Source: Perca fluviatilis
Taxonomy: Eukaryota; Chordata; Actinopteri; Perciformes; Percidae
Length of the DNA: 64,000 nucleotides
Direction: 5' to 3'
Assembly (NCBI RefSeq): GCF_010015445.1
Contig: NC_053112.1
Location: forward strand, 38,806,281-38,870,280
The notes beneath the pieces are model-generated. The model was not told where the DNA came from. It ran no database searches and saw nothing but the letters and a program-made list of their open reading frames with translations. Position numbers and translations under genes: made by a program. How positions within the stretch are numbered: position 1 is the first letter of the stretch; the number at the start of each line of letters is the position of its first letter. Positions 10,724-22,476 of this stretch are shown one piece after another.

Positions 10724-11804
10724 TAGAACAGCTGCATGTAAACGATGGAGAGAGCTAATTTCGGGTTCGGCCACCGTAGGAGAAAGGGCTAGAAAGTAAT
10801 ATACAATTTCACCGCTAGATGGGAGAAATTCTTACACAATGTAGCTTTAAAGATTTTCATTTTCACTGTAAATGCATATCGGTTCCAGACGTTTATTAAC
10901 TACTAATAATCTGTATCGGCCTTGAAAAACTTGCATCAGTCGATCCCTAATAAAGAAGATGCCCATGAATATTATCACGTGAGTTTACAATTAATTACAA
11001 TTCCTTTTGTCTTTGGCTTTTTTGCCGGTAACTCCTTCTTCTTCTTCACTGAATATTTAGTTTGCACGCCCCCTGGTGTTTCGGAGAATACTGCAAGAAA
11101 ACAACGCGTTGAGCACAAAGGCCTTTGCGTGTGCTCGTAGCCCACGCACCATCTGGCCAGTCTCAGAAGCATTATATTTCCCAAAGCAAGTTAATATTTG
11201 GGCAGCGCATTCAGGTAAATCAAATAGTACTGGTCGCTATGATGGATGATGGTCGGTGAATGGTTTTGCTGTAGTTTTCAAAACAGTCAAGAGTTATCGT
11301 GGCCAAGTGCGGATATTGTATGAAAATGCTATAATGGCCCACATCCATCCAGACATCTGACAGCCCCCGGGAAACCAGTAGGAGCTTGTTCATCACGTGT
11401 GTGCGTCGAGAGAGAATTGGTGATGGCGAAAACAGAGTCACACCACAAGACACGACACATTTGCTGGCTGTGTTGCATTCGGGCCTGTTGAGGTCATTGT
11501 TGTTCGAGAGATTTGTGTTTTCTTGCCTTTTTTATTTTATATGATTCATAAGTTCTGATAAAATTGTGAGTCTAAAAGTGAGAATTGCATGTTGACACTG
11601 AGTGAGTGACACCAGAATTTGTTAACGTTTTTTGTTGCTGAAAAAGAGGTCTGCTGTCAAACTTCGTTGTGGCTGTATTCGATATCTTAACGTGATGTGA
11701 CGTTGTCTACTTTTAGGGCCCAGACAAACTACAGAACCATGTTCACCAGTAGCTGTCGGGTTTTCACTGTTTTCCCTAAGCAGGCCGGTTTCTTTGTTCT
11801 CGCA

Positions 11805-11878
11805 CACGGGCTGTTGCGAAAATCGAACTCGTGACCCTTTCAGTTAACAGGCACGTGTCTCTGAACCAACGGGCCACA
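11805..11878 (-). pseudogene. tRNA-Asn-like pseudogene or SINE head
   Basis: Read on the minus strand, the segment has a D-arm-like TTGGTTCAGAGAC, an anticodon-loop-like CTGTTAA with GTT, then ACTGAAAGG and a B-box-like GAGTTCGATTTTCG. The order matches tRNA-Asn(GTT). The anticodon stem pairs poorly and the acceptor stem is not convincing, so a functional tRNA is unlikely. It may be the head of a tRNA-derived SINE. Confidence 0.5.
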
Positions 11879-12081
11879 CGATGTTGCTCAAAACCCAAAT
11901 TGTGACCTGTACTTTCTGGCAAAACATCCAGTCAGATCTGATTACCTAATCGCTAACAAGTTTACAGCTGCGAGGCCGAGGTGCACAGTGAGGGGCTCGT
12001 TAGTTCCACTAAAACACAGTAGCTCGGGACAGTCTGTCTTCAGCTCTGCTCGCTCCTTGGCATCCACCTCGCTGAGGAATG

Positions 12082-12201
<120 letters not shown>

Positions 12202-12269
12202 TCCGGCTCAGCTCTTGGCAGCAGAGGTCGGAGTGTGGGCGGCTGAGTTTTCATGAGTCTTAGGCCTTC

Positions 12270-12372
12270 CCTCTCTCCATCCCATCCTCTCCTCCCTCCC
12301 TCCCTCCCTCCCTACTTCCCTCCCTCCCTTCCTCTCCTTTCCTCCCTCCCTTCCTCTCCTCCCTCCCTCTGT
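12270..12372. repeat. (TCCC)n pyrimidine-rich tract
   Basis: Imperfect TCCC/CCTT repeats, entirely pyrimidine on the plus strand over most of its length. Confidence 0.85.
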
Positions 12373-13118
12373 TCACCACTACTCTGGTCTCGGCACTAGC
12401 ACAGCGCTAATGTAGCGTGGATTGGTCTTGTTGGCTAAAGCATTGTTAATGTCAGCTGGGACTGTTGCCCAAGTGCTAAATTTAAACCACTGAGCTGGCA
12501 CGGTGCTGACACTCACCAGCCCCTACACGCACACGCAGCGTGTGACGTCGACATACACCCGTGACATCACAGGCATGCTGTGCTTGACTCATTACATGCT
12601 TGTTCCACTGACTCCTTTTATTTTTTATTTTTTTTTATGGACTCTGTCTTTCCAAGTCTTTATTCCCTTTTTTAATCTTTTCTGCTCTCATGTGCACTTT
12701 ATTCAATCTTTTGTTTGTCTTCTTGTGCTTCTTATCACCCTTGACCCTCAGTCCCTACACACACACGCACACACACACATGCACACACGCACAAAGTGTG
12801 GATGTTTTTGATTTGGGGCGGCTGCGACCACATTCCCTTCCACCCACGCTCGTTCACATGTTCTACAGGAACACACACGCACATTCAGCACGGAAAGCGA
12901 GCGAGCAGTAGTCCCTCCGTTTAAGCTGTTGGAGCAACAGTTAGTTAGTTTTAGATACTTAAAGTGAAAGTAAAAATGTTTAAAATAAAGGTCATGCGCA
13001 TACTTACAAGTGTAGACTTACATAATCAGTAATGGTTCAATAGTAAGTCAGAAGGCCTTGTCCATGTTTCAGCCCTCAAATATTTAGTTTCATGGGCTTT
13101 TTTTTTAAATCTTCCCAC

Positions 13119-13677
13119 TAGGGCTGTGTATTGGCAAGAATCTGGCGATACGATACATGGGTCACGATTCAATATATTGCAATATATTTCGATACTGTGT
13201 GTATTGGGATTTTTTTATAGTATAATTTTGATGTTCATAAAAGTCAAAGAAGATTACTTTAGGTAAACAATTCAGTACACAGAAAATCAAACTGCCAGTT
13301 TAAGATTGTGGTTCACAGGTTCTTAGTGAGCTAAGTTTGATATGCTAAAGTAGGCCAGAGTTCAGCCATAGCTACCTACCTGTTAGCTTCTAGCAAAAAG
13401 TCAGGCACTGCTAGGCACTGTTAGGCAGAGACACTGGTGGTGTATCTCAGCATAGCCATCTAGCAGTAGGGGGTTTAAACACAACCTAAACGTGAACCAC
13501 TGTCTTACCATGAATATTTTTTTTAACGTAAACTAAAAAAAAACTTTTTAAATTAAAAAAATTTTAAATTTAAAAAAAAAAATAATCAATATTGCGTTTT
13601 TGAAAATCGATACACTATTTCAAAATAAAATATCGCGATACTCAGGTGTAACAATTTTTTTTTTTCTTACACCCCTA
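13119..13677. mobile_element. hAT-type MITE with 8-bp duplication CTTCCCAC
   Basis: TAGGGCTGTGTATTGG at the left and CTTACACCCCTA at the right are imperfect inverted termini. CTTCCCAC occurs at 13111-13118 and again at 13678-13685. Interior has CGATACGATAC and ATATCGCGATAC motifs typical of this family. No open frame. Confidence 0.88.
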
Positions 13678-13728
13678 CTTCCCACCTCCTGACTTTATTT
13701 TAATTTACTGTATTTTCCTGCTAAACGG

Positions 13729-14260
13729 TTAAAGGATGACTTCGGTATTTTTCAACCTGGACCCTATTTCCCTATGTTTTATTTGTCTAAGTGGCTGATG
13801 GGAACAACAATCTTTGACATTAGTTCAGTATTAGGCAAGACCTAGGGCTGGGCGATATGGACCAAATCAAATATCACAATATTTTTGACAAAATACCTCT
13901 ATCGATAACGCAACTGTATTGTTGTGTTGACTATTGGTGCTTTAACAAAATATAAGTAAAAAATAAGATTTTTGATAAATAATCATCAGTAATGTGGATA
14001 TAATGACTAAGTGGGTAAAGGCAAATAATAGAACAGTTACAACAGTCTGGTAAGTTCATATGACATCACTTCACTGTAATGCAGCCTTTAAAACCAGGAA
14101 AAGACAACACTTATGCCATATTACGATATCCAAAATCTATGACAATATCTAGTCTCGTATCACGATATCGATATAATATCGATATATTGCCCAGCTCTAG
14201 CAAGACCTCTGCAGTCGGCAGTCAGTGAAACAAGCTACAATGTAAGTTAAAAGGACAATT
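13729..14260. mobile_element. TTAA-type repeat fragment, host of the next element
   Basis: Begins TTAAAGGATGACTTCGGTAT, a left end I recall as a common fish repeat. It continues past the hAT insertion at 13843-14199. The right terminus is not clear. Confidence 0.5.
13843..14199. mobile_element. hAT-type MITE with 8-bp duplication GCAAGACC
   Basis: Inverted termini TAGGGCTGGGCGATAT and ATATTGCCCAGCTCTA, flanked by perfect GCAAGACC at 13835-13842 and 14200-14207. Interior has repeated ATCGATA/TATCGAT motifs. No coding capacity. Confidence 0.92.
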
Positions 14261-14969
14261 GCCCAGCTTGTATTTAACCTTTTTAAAAGTACAGTATTTC
14301 CGTCTGGAATGTAGTGGAGTAGAAGTATAAAGTAGCAGAACATTGAAATACTGGAGTAAAGTACTTTAGAATTTTACTGAAGAACTGTATTTGAGTAAAG
14401 GTACCTAGTTATTTTCCAGCACTGGTTGTAGTGCTGGTTGTGATGTGGTTTAATAAAGAAAACCCAATCATCTCTGTCGTGATCTGTGCGATTCCTTTTC
14501 CTGCTGAGACTAAAGCTCTTTATGGAATCCCAGAATTTCTTTGTGATCCATTTGAACAAAACTCATGCACCTCTCATCAACATGACTTTGTGTCTCCTTT
14601 TATGAACACACAGTAAAAGAGCACTGAAGAAATATCGCCTCCTCTTTGCGGACACTTTGCAACTTCCTGCTGGTTCCAGGCAACCACCCAGTGACCTTCC
14701 TGTGACCTTCCCGTTTGTCGGTTTAAACTCAGGGTCAACCAGGATCCATTTAAAAACCATCCCTCTGAAAAATCATTTTCTTGAACTGAATCTTACGACC
14801 CTCCTCCATCCTGCCTCCTTTCCCCTTCATTTCTACATCCACCCGTCCACACGGCGACCTTCCTCCATCCGCTTCGTTTTTAATTTCTTTTTTCCTTTCC
14901 TTTTCTACATTCATTAAAACGCCAGTCTTTTCTTCATCTTTTCTTTTTTCTTTTTTCTCTCCTCACCAA

Positions 14970-15016
14970 CACCCCCCCCCCCCCCCCCCCCCCCCCCCTT
15001 TTTCTCAACCAATCCA

Positions 15017-15054
<38 letters not shown>
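14970..15054. repeat. Two long poly-C runs
   Basis: Runs of about 28 and 36 C separated by TTTTTCTCAACCAATCCAT. On the minus strand these are poly-G. Their true length is likely uncertain. Confidence 0.9.
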
Positions 15055-15175
15055 TTTGCCCCTTGTCTCCAGTGATCCCTGGTTCAGTCTCAGCTAGCAG
15101 GCATAGCGCTCTAAAGCTCTCTCAGTGCAGGTCGGTGGCAGGGAGAAATCCAGCTCTAAGAGGGAATTACCTACC

Positions 15176-15178
<3 letters not shown>

Positions 15179-15252
<74 letters not shown>
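15179..15252. repeat. (AC)n microsatellite
   Basis: About 37 AC units; shorter AC runs follow at about 15283-15310. Confidence 0.97.
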
Positions 15253-15255
<3 letters not shown>

Positions 15256-15484
15256 GCTGTTACTGTATACCAACAGATCTCTACACACACACACACAAAC
15301 GCACACACACAGATATCTTTGGGTCATGGGTAACAGGTCTGTTTGAACTTAACCCAATGATTCTTCATACAATTAGCGTGCACACATTTATCTGTATTCA
15401 TGGGAAGTCTGTGTTTTTCTGTCATATTGCCCGAAATGTTGAGACCGCTATTGTCTACTTCTCCCCTCCTTTTGTTAAATGACA

Positions 15485-15561
15485 TTTGTTGTTCTTCCTC
15501 AGGCTGGCCAGACCCCCAGCACCTTTCCTATTGAGCCGGTGTCATGAATTTTTTATGAATT

Positions 15562-15598
<37 letters not shown>

Positions 15599-15735
15599 CC
15601 CTCAGCTGCATCTATAGCCATTAGTGCAGCAGCCGGGGTAATTGTGGCTGCAGTGCAGGAGGGGGGGAAAAAAAACAGACATTATCTGATAATACTGCAG
15701 AGGGCAATACGGAGGAAAAGATGGAGCGAGGACAC
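15485..15735. promoter_or_regulatory. Candidate conserved non-coding element split by a (GT)n run
   Basis: Repeat-free, balanced sequence with AT-core homeodomain-like words (TCATGAATTTTTTATGAATT near 15542-15561, GCCATTAGTG near 15618, GGTAATTG near 15637) on both sides of (GT)n at 15564-15594. No frame is coding. Conservation is a guess from texture only. Confidence 0.3.
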
Positions 15736-15826
15736 TGCGGGGCAGAGCAGAACATTGTGAGGGAGGATATTAACGGTGTGGACAGACAGTTAGCGACATT
15801 GGTTGCTATGCCACTTGTCTGCTAAC

Positions 15827-16058
15827 TAGGGGTGTATCGATTTGTTGCACAACGATGCAAAATGTACTGATATCACAAAGTCTGCTACGATACGATTTCA
15901 TTTTGATTCAATTCAGGGGGCCTGCGACCAATACATGAGCCCATTTAACACAATCTGTTACATCTGTATATAGTTAGAAAAAGCAACTAAAATATGATAT
16001 GACCATTTCAATACTAAGTTCTTCCAGACATTTAAATTAAATACAAACTACTCTTTAA

Positions 16059-16100
<42 letters not shown>

Positions 16101-16231
16101 TGGGAATTTCAAAATAAATGCGCATCTTAAAGATGATATGTTCAATATTTTCACCTTGAAACGATAATATTGGATCATTGAGGACTGAATCGATATATAT
16201 CAGTCCAGATCGATGTATCCCTACACCCTTT
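15827..16231. mobile_element. hAT-type MITE with 8-bp duplication CTGCTAAC
   Basis: Starts TAGGGGTGTATCGAT; the right end holds ATCGATGTATCCCTAC. CTGCTAAC is present at 15819-15826 and 16232-16239. A TA-dinucleotide run lies inside at about 16067-16095. Confidence 0.85.
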
Positions 16232-16334
16232 CTGCTAACTGATTACGACCAGGTGATTTCAGACTGGAAGTCTTATGGTACTGCAGCAGGGGGACTTACA
16301 AATATGACAGTGACTGTCTGATGACTCTTAATGT

Positions 16335-16560
16335 CTCTAAACCCAACCCCGTTCTTCTTTTCCTAAACCCAACCCGCGTGTGACGTTTCCTAAACCCAAC
16401 CGTAGCCTCGCGATAACACGCCACGTGGCATTAGAAAGTGCCACGAGGCGTGTGTGTTTAAGATGTGACGCACAGACATACACCCGGATAGCTCAAAATG
16501 CGTCCAGATAACACGCCACTTGGCTTTAAGAAAGTGGCGTGTATGTTTACGCGAAGTCAT
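16335..16560. repeat. CCTAAACCCAACC repeats and paired GCCACNTGGC motifs
   Basis: CCTAAACCCAACC-type words recur three times at 16337-16402, then TAACACGCCACGTGGC (about 16413) and TAACACGCCACTTGGC (about 16508), each followed by a partly inverted AAAGTG/GTGTG copy. This looks like a dispersed fish repeat with palindromic units, not telomere sequence. Confidence 0.55.
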
Positions 16561-17637
16561 GATATCACATTGGGAGCCAACACATCTGGTTGGGGAAAAA
16601 ACCCTCTAAGGTGGATAAGGTTGTCGGTGTCAGCTGATTCATTTTGCCTCACACAGGTCTTAATCTATCAGTTTGTGGTGATCTTTAAATTGCTCCTTTG
16701 GAAAGACTGTTTTGTCGCCATTGTCGAGCATGGTTCTTCATTCTTGGCCTTGGAAACCGTAGATAATATCTTAAGTCAGGGTCCATTTACTTTTACTTTT
16801 TTCAATTTCATCCGATGTCCGTTAGATAAGCAAATTCTGTTGAGGGATGGAGATGCAGTTGGAAAATGCAAGTAGACCTTGAATTGTCAAACACAAGACT
16901 TTGTCCCCAAATTAGGACTGCCACACATCCTTGGTTTTGTTTTTAGCCTTCCTCAGGACACTGGCACAACCAGGAAGCTTTCAACCATGTACTTCATCAT
17001 CGAGAGTATAATGCCTTGTGGTCCTATAGATTGTGGTGATTGCTTCTCGAAGTTGTTGTGTGGAGGAAAAAAGGTCAAATCTGTCAAATTGAAAACCAGC
17101 GAGGGATAACAAACATCTCCGACTCTTACTGAAACTGAATCAAATCCAGCCCATGATCGGTGTCTGCGATAAGCTGCTAGTGCTGCACTGCTTTACTAAT
17201 AACAGCAGAGCAAATGGAGCTCCCTCGTGGTTGTTCTGCCTCCCCGCTCCATTCAGTTGTACCTGTTTTGGTTGGTGATGATGAGTTGAGCTGTGTTTGG
17301 TTGAGCTGAGCACTCCGTCAGCAGCCTGTCTGCAGATCACTTCCTGAACGCTTCCTAAAATAGCAGCCGCAACGATCACAACCAAAGAAACACGCCAGCT
17401 GCTCTTTTCAAAACCACGCTCACTTTCTGCACTCTCTCCTAAGGCTTGGGTTATAAGGATTTTACCAATAGCTATACTGATATTTGACACCTTTTTATAT
17501 ATATTTTTTTATATTAAATTACAGCAATTCTGCTATAATTCCTAAAATTAGACCCTATAAGTATATATGACTATAGCAGATAGGTACGAGAGGATTGAAG
17601 AGTGTTTTTTTATTTCCCTGGAAATGTCCTTAATCTT

Positions 17638-17851
17638 TATATTTTTTAAAGATGATTTTTTTTTTTTTGGGGGGGGGGGGCATTTTTAGGCCTTTAATTC
17701 CACAGGACAGATGAAGACATGAAAGGGAGAGAGAAGGGGAATGACATGCAGCAAAGGGCTGCAGGTCGGAGTCGAACCCACGGCCGCTGCGTCGAGGAGT
17801 AAACCTCTATGTATGTGCGCCTGCTCTACCAACTGTGCTAACCCGGCCACA
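17638..17851 (-). mobile_element. tRNA-derived SINE with 16-bp target duplication
   Basis: On the minus strand the head reads GGTTAGCACAGTTGGTAGAG (A box) and GTGGGTTCGACTCC (B box), then a tRNA-unrelated body, and ends in poly-G/poly-A (poly-C/poly-T on plus). AAATGTCCTTAATCTT flanks it at 17622-17637 and 17852-17867, a target duplication typical of LINE-driven retroposition. Confidence 0.9.
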
Positions 17852-17902
17852 AAATGTCCTTAATCTTAAGCACTTACCAGACAGTGTAGAATGAAATATA
17901 TA

Positions 17903-18070
17903 GAATTTGCCATATGTTACACCAGGACAGCAAATGGGGGAGAGAGGGAGAGAGAGGGAGAGATAAAACAAAGGGACCATGGGTTGGAATCAAACCCGGG
18001 CCACTGCGGTAAGGACTGAGCATTGGTACATGGGGAGCACACTCAACCTGGTGAGCTACCAGGGCGCCCC
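17903..18070 (-). mobile_element. tRNA-derived SINE fragment
   Basis: On the minus strand, CTGGTAGCTCACCAGGTTGA (A box) and GGGTTTGATTCCAACCC (B box) are followed by a CCCTCTCTCTCC-rich body. It shares the head and body plan of the SINEs at 17638 and 54994. No clear target duplication or poly-A tail. Confidence 0.75.
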
Positions 18071-18439
18071 GCAAACTGGAACCGTAGCACCAAAATAAAA
18101 AAACAACACAGCTTCGGTTCATCATGGCCCTTTTCATGTTACACGCAAACCAGCTGTAGTCCATGAAGCTACTTGGAAAATAAAGCACCCTTCTGCTTGC
18201 CGTCATTGGCTCATTATCTTCAGACATCTTTAGACTTCAAAATACAATGTCTCAAATTGAATAAGAGCACAAGGAAATGATCTACAGTTTTCCAAAACAC
18301 AAATGGAATGCAGGAAAAGTGTACTCGTATTCGGACATACAGTATCTGCCAGAGGTATCAGAAACACAGGTACAGCCGGTGTCACCTCAGTAAGTAAGTC
18401 GGCTATTATTTGGAGCCGTTACACAGCTGATTCATTTGT

Positions 18440-18860
18440 TTGGTCAGAGGAATTGTTTGACATTTTTGGCTAATACACTGTCTTTCTGAGAGTTAGACAA
18501 GAAGACCAATACCACTCTCACGTCTGTAAGATAAATATGAAGCTACAGCCGCTTAGCCACTAGAAGCAGCTAGCCTGGCTCGGTCCACAGTGGAAAAATC
18601 CCCAAACCTGCACCTGCTAATTTCTAATTATTCTAATCTAATGATCCTGTTATTTGTGTGTTTAATCAGTACAAAAAGGGAAATGTTAGTTAGTGAGCGC
18701 TAGAGATGCTGCTTCCAGTCTTTATGCCGAGCAAAGCTAACCAGCGGCTGGCTGTAGCTTCATATTTAAAGAACAGACATGAGAGTGGTATAGTCCTTCT
18801 CATCCAACTCTCGGAAAGAAAGCGCTTTAATAAAGACCTTTGAACGCTTCCAACTGCTTT
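18440..18860. mobile_element. Foldback MITE
   Basis: Left arm (about 18475-18560) and right arm (about 18745-18830) are inverted copies: CAATACCACTCTCACGTCTG against GACATGAGAGTGGTAT, and ATGAAGCTACAGCC against GGCTGTAGCTTCAT. Fragments of the same family occur near 31640-31735 and 54640-54720. Confidence 0.7.
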
Positions 18861-19139
18861 GTCATGATTGCGATGCAGAGAATGTAAACGGAGCTGCATT
18901 CCTGCTAGAAATAGTGACCATGCTGGACTGTAGTGGAGATGCCCTACATGTTATTGTGTGGTTTAATAATGATAAATATGACACTTGGTAGTAGTATGGT
19001 TTATCCTGAAGATTTTTATTTCAGTTTGGACCAATTAAGAATCGGTATCTATGTCACTGAGAACATTTCTTTTTGTCTCGGCGTCTCCTGGTCTGTCTCT
19101 GTTATCTCTTCCACTTTCTGTGCCCTGACTTTACTCTGC

Positions 19140-19296
19140 TTCTCTGCTTCTTGTTCTTTCTTCTTGACACCTTTTTTTTTCTTCTTCTTTTTTCCGCTTC
19201 ACCTTTCACTTTTTCATCCCCTCTCCTCAGCTCGGTCTATCTGCCTGCCAGCCTTTGGATATCACTATGTTTTCTCAACCTCTGTTCTCTGTTCCA

Positions 19297-19374
<78 letters not shown>

Positions 19375-19410
19375 TTTTTTTTTTTTCTCTCTCTGCCTGC
19401 CTTGCTTTCT
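19140..19410. repeat. Pyrimidine-rich tract with (CT)n and poly-T
   Basis: (CT)n mainly at 19297-19364, then about 22 T to 19386. The Leu-Ser and Glu-Arg open frames here are by-products. Confidence 0.95.
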
Positions 19411-20550
19411 CTTCCAGCAGAGACTGTGGACTCTACTGAGGAGACAAGATCGGCAGATGTTTCCCCTGCGTTCTGCTGTCACAAAGCGTTCACTTCACTT
19501 CAGAGTATCACGCAAAGCACTGGAACTCACAAGATGAGTGCGGAGTAGCAAAAAATAGCCAAGGAAAAACTACATTTCCCTGAAGAATATGAGCAGATTT
19601 GGGTCAGACATGGTGTGATGTTTTTTTTAATTTTTTTTTATTGTCAAGTGAGCTTTGTGGAGTTAGCAGCTTGAAGCAAAGCTAAAACCTTTAGTGATAA
19701 TGCCCGAAAAGTCTTTCGTTTGTGAAAAGTTGTAACCCTTTGAATATGCAGCATGCACTTCCACTGAACAAAGAAAAGAGCAGTGATTATGCTCCTTTCA
19801 AACTTTGTTATTGTCACTTTTCCCCCTGTTCATGAAAACGGCAAGTGTGGGATTCTTGTTTTATTTTTGGCTTGTTGACAGTTAAGGAGCCATTGAGTTT
19901 TTTAATGGATACTTAATGACTGCTGCACAAAACATAAGAAGGAGAGCCCCTCGAGGATCCTAGCTGTCAGCCAATGGTGGTCCCTGGAGAGACGGAAAAG
20001 TCCTAATCTTTTTTTATGCGCATGCACTAAATATTTTGGAACATTGACAGTGTATTTTCTGCACCATTGCTTTTCCAGTTCATTACACCTGTGCGCTAAG
20101 CAAACGGGTTTTGGAAAGACAACAATACGGGCTTTGCAAATGTAAGCTGCTTTCAGTGTGCAGACAGAAACAGACAACGAGATATTCTCGTTCTTTAAAT
20201 CAGCCTCTGGGAAATAAACCCTGTAGCCTAGGTGACAGGACTTTTCAACGACCTACCTAGTAGGACCATATGCTTTTGTCCCGATTTGGTCACATGGGTG
20301 CTGTATTAAATTTGTATTGGGATTTTCATTTAATTGGGATTCGATAGTATTGATTATGTGCGATATTTCTTTCCCTTCCTTAACCAAAACAAAAGTTGAA
20401 TAATGCACTTCTAGAGACAATATATCATGAGACATTTCTCAAAACCGTATTGTTTTCTCAGAAGAATGCACATCACATGTCCGTCTGACATTTCATTTGT
20501 AAAGAATTACATAACGTGGATTTTCTGCATTTTCTGCTGTCGGTCTGGAA

Positions 20551-20600
20551 TTGATTGGATATGGATATTGGATATTGGATATATGGATATTGGATATGAA
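20551..20600. repeat. GGATATGGATATT short tandem repeat
   Basis: Imperfect array of ATGGATATTGGAT-type units about 6-13 bp long. Confidence 0.85.
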
Positions 20601-20662
20601 GTAGTCGCCGTCAGCTGTACTGAAAAAAATACAGATTCTAAGGAAAATAATAGTTTTTAAAA

Positions 20663-20880
20663 GTTAAAAGGGGAGACACTTTGGTTCTCCGCCTACGCCT
20701 CTAGAGTCGGTACTCGCTCCGAAGCTAATCACCGTCCATCGCTCTACCACACACTCCCCAGCATACACACATGCCGGCTCTGCTATTCTCTTAAAGAGAT
20801 ACGCTAGAACGACGCAGACACCAGCGCGCAAATATAAACCTCAGGCCACTTACGTAGACTACGTAATCTACTATATCACA
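20663..20880. mobile_element. Fragment of the repeat family found at 25500
   Basis: Shares with 25640-25830 the words GGGGAGACACTTTG, CTCCGAAGCTAATC, ATGCCGGCTC and AGACACCAGCGC-like sequence, in the same order. Ends are lost. Confidence 0.65.
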
Positions 20881-21229
20881 ACATATATTCGTTTTGCAAT
20901 ATATAATTACACATAACATGATAAGAGACTCCTCCATATCACCCACTTCTAACTGTGGTCAAATTTCTTGGTGAGTGGAAGTTGAGAGTGACCTCTGATT
21001 CTTTCTCATCTAGTTCCTTTTGATTCTTGTCATTATCATGATCAGGTTTCAGTTTGGACAATGCCTAATTATACATCACTGTTGAGGTGTTGCTGTAGCT
21101 GATTTATAGTTCTAACTAGGCGTTAGCTGTTGTCTGTCATAGCATCACTGCAAAAACTAGATTACCTGTGTTGTACATTCGTGTCATTAGTAATCACATT
21201 TACATTCCCACTGTGACGGGGAGCAAAAC

Positions 21230-22310
21230 TGATGCTGTTGGGGATCGCAGTGGAAGTGGCCGCTAATGCATCTAGCAGTACTGGAAGCGTAGTCTCATAC
21301 TGCCACAGTAGCCAGACCTTCCTTTGCAGCGCTGTGGAGGAAGGTCTGGCTTAGGGCTGGGTATCGTTCAAAATCTTTCGATCCGGTGCCTAACGATACT
21401 TTTTTCGATACCATACGTTTTAAAATCCATTTCAACATCAACAAAAATCCATTAAACACAAAGCTTTTATTTTCCACTTTAATTGTGAATCAAAACAGTT
21501 ATCAAAATTAAAAAATTCTGGTAAAACTGCTCACTCAGATTAACATTATTACAAGTGCCTTTCCTTGCAAGCTCAGCCTGTCAGTCAGTCATCAGGGCAG
21601 AGAAACCACCATTCTAAGAGGAAGTGTAATGTCAACAGCACCGCGACCGCTTTCGGCTCGCCATTAATATCATATCGCAGCAAACGCTGTCTGCGTGAAG
21701 TTTTGAAAAACTGTAACCACACTTTAAAACAACCGTGACTCTCTGTGACTTCAACAAAACTGCAGACAGTTTACTCCGTGTGTGTGTCGGTCGGAGCTCC
21801 GCTCTGTTTCAGTATGCGGAGAGAACCGATAAGCTTGCGCTTACGCGCTCAGACGCTTTTGGAACCGAAATTTGGCACCGAAAGATAAATAATTTTTCGA
21901 TACTCATAGGATTGGAGGATTTTTTTCGGTGCCATAAAAGTATCGACTTTCGGTACCCAGCCCTAGTCTGGCTAGTCCACACAGCATTCCGGGATGGGAG
22001 AAAAACGTGCTCTGGTTTATTGCCATTTCTTTAAACCAATCACACGGGAAGGAACTTGGTGGAACGTTCAAAAGTTGTTTTAGTCGTGCAACAGAAAACT
22101 CCGATTAGCCAGATAGTCTAGCTAGCTGTCTGGATTTACCCTGCAGAGATCTGAGGAGCAGTTAACCATAGTCCTATGTCCTACACAAAGAAAGCCCAAG
22201 ACAACGGATATCTGGCCTAAATGAGTGAAATACGGTGGAATTTCCGTCTGGTACGGAGCAACACCGGAAGTGGAACATCGTGGCTATAGACTACTGGAAG
22301 TGAGACGATG
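21230..22310. repeat. Dispersed repeat hosting the 21352 element
   Basis: Sequence either side of the hAT insertion rejoins as GAAGGTCTGGCTAGTCCACA, and the left part holds a small palindrome around GTAGCCAGACCTTCC / GGAAGGTCTGGCT. I recall this as a common fish repeat. Its ends are not defined. Confidence 0.5.
21352..21965. mobile_element. hAT-type MITE with 8-bp duplication GTCTGGCT
   Basis: Inverted termini TAGGGCTGGGTATCG and CGGTACCCAGCCCTA with GTCTGGCT at 21344-21351 and 21966-21973. The interior (GTCAGTCAGTCATCAGGGCA, CGCTGTCTGCGTGAAGTTTT) matches the element at 45886-46670, so the two are one family. Confidence 0.92.
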
Positions 22311-22476
22311 ATGCTGGGAGAGAAGGTTGGCGAGGTCGTTGAACATGCATAAATGACTTTCTGAAGACGTACAGGAAACTACATTGTAGCACTTTATTGA
22401 TCTACAGAAACACCAAAGACCCTATGGTGTAGGTGCAGTACCATGGCATGATTTGTTCAGCCTTATCTCTTCTGCT

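Larger units (their letters stand above)
9558..10850. mobile_element. TTAA-ended MITE nested in the hAT element
   Basis: Inverted ends TTAAAGCTACATTGTGTAA and TTACACAATGTAGCTTTAA are near perfect. It sits inside the 9258-10949 element and itself holds two further insertions. No coding capacity. Confidence 0.88.
9258..10949. mobile_element. hAT-type element, outermost of a nested set
   Basis: Starts TAGGGATAGACCGAT and ends ATCAGTCGATCCCTA, imperfect inverted termini, between perfect 8-bp duplications ATAAAGAA (9250-9257 and 10950-10957). The element's own sequence is about 300 bp on the left and 100 bp on the right. The rest is later insertions. Confidence 0.87.

Noticed and set aside
16337..16402. 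Telomere-like CCTAAACCCAACC repeats
   Set aside because: The vertebrate telomere unit is CCCTAA. These words are longer, irregular and part of a dispersed repeat.
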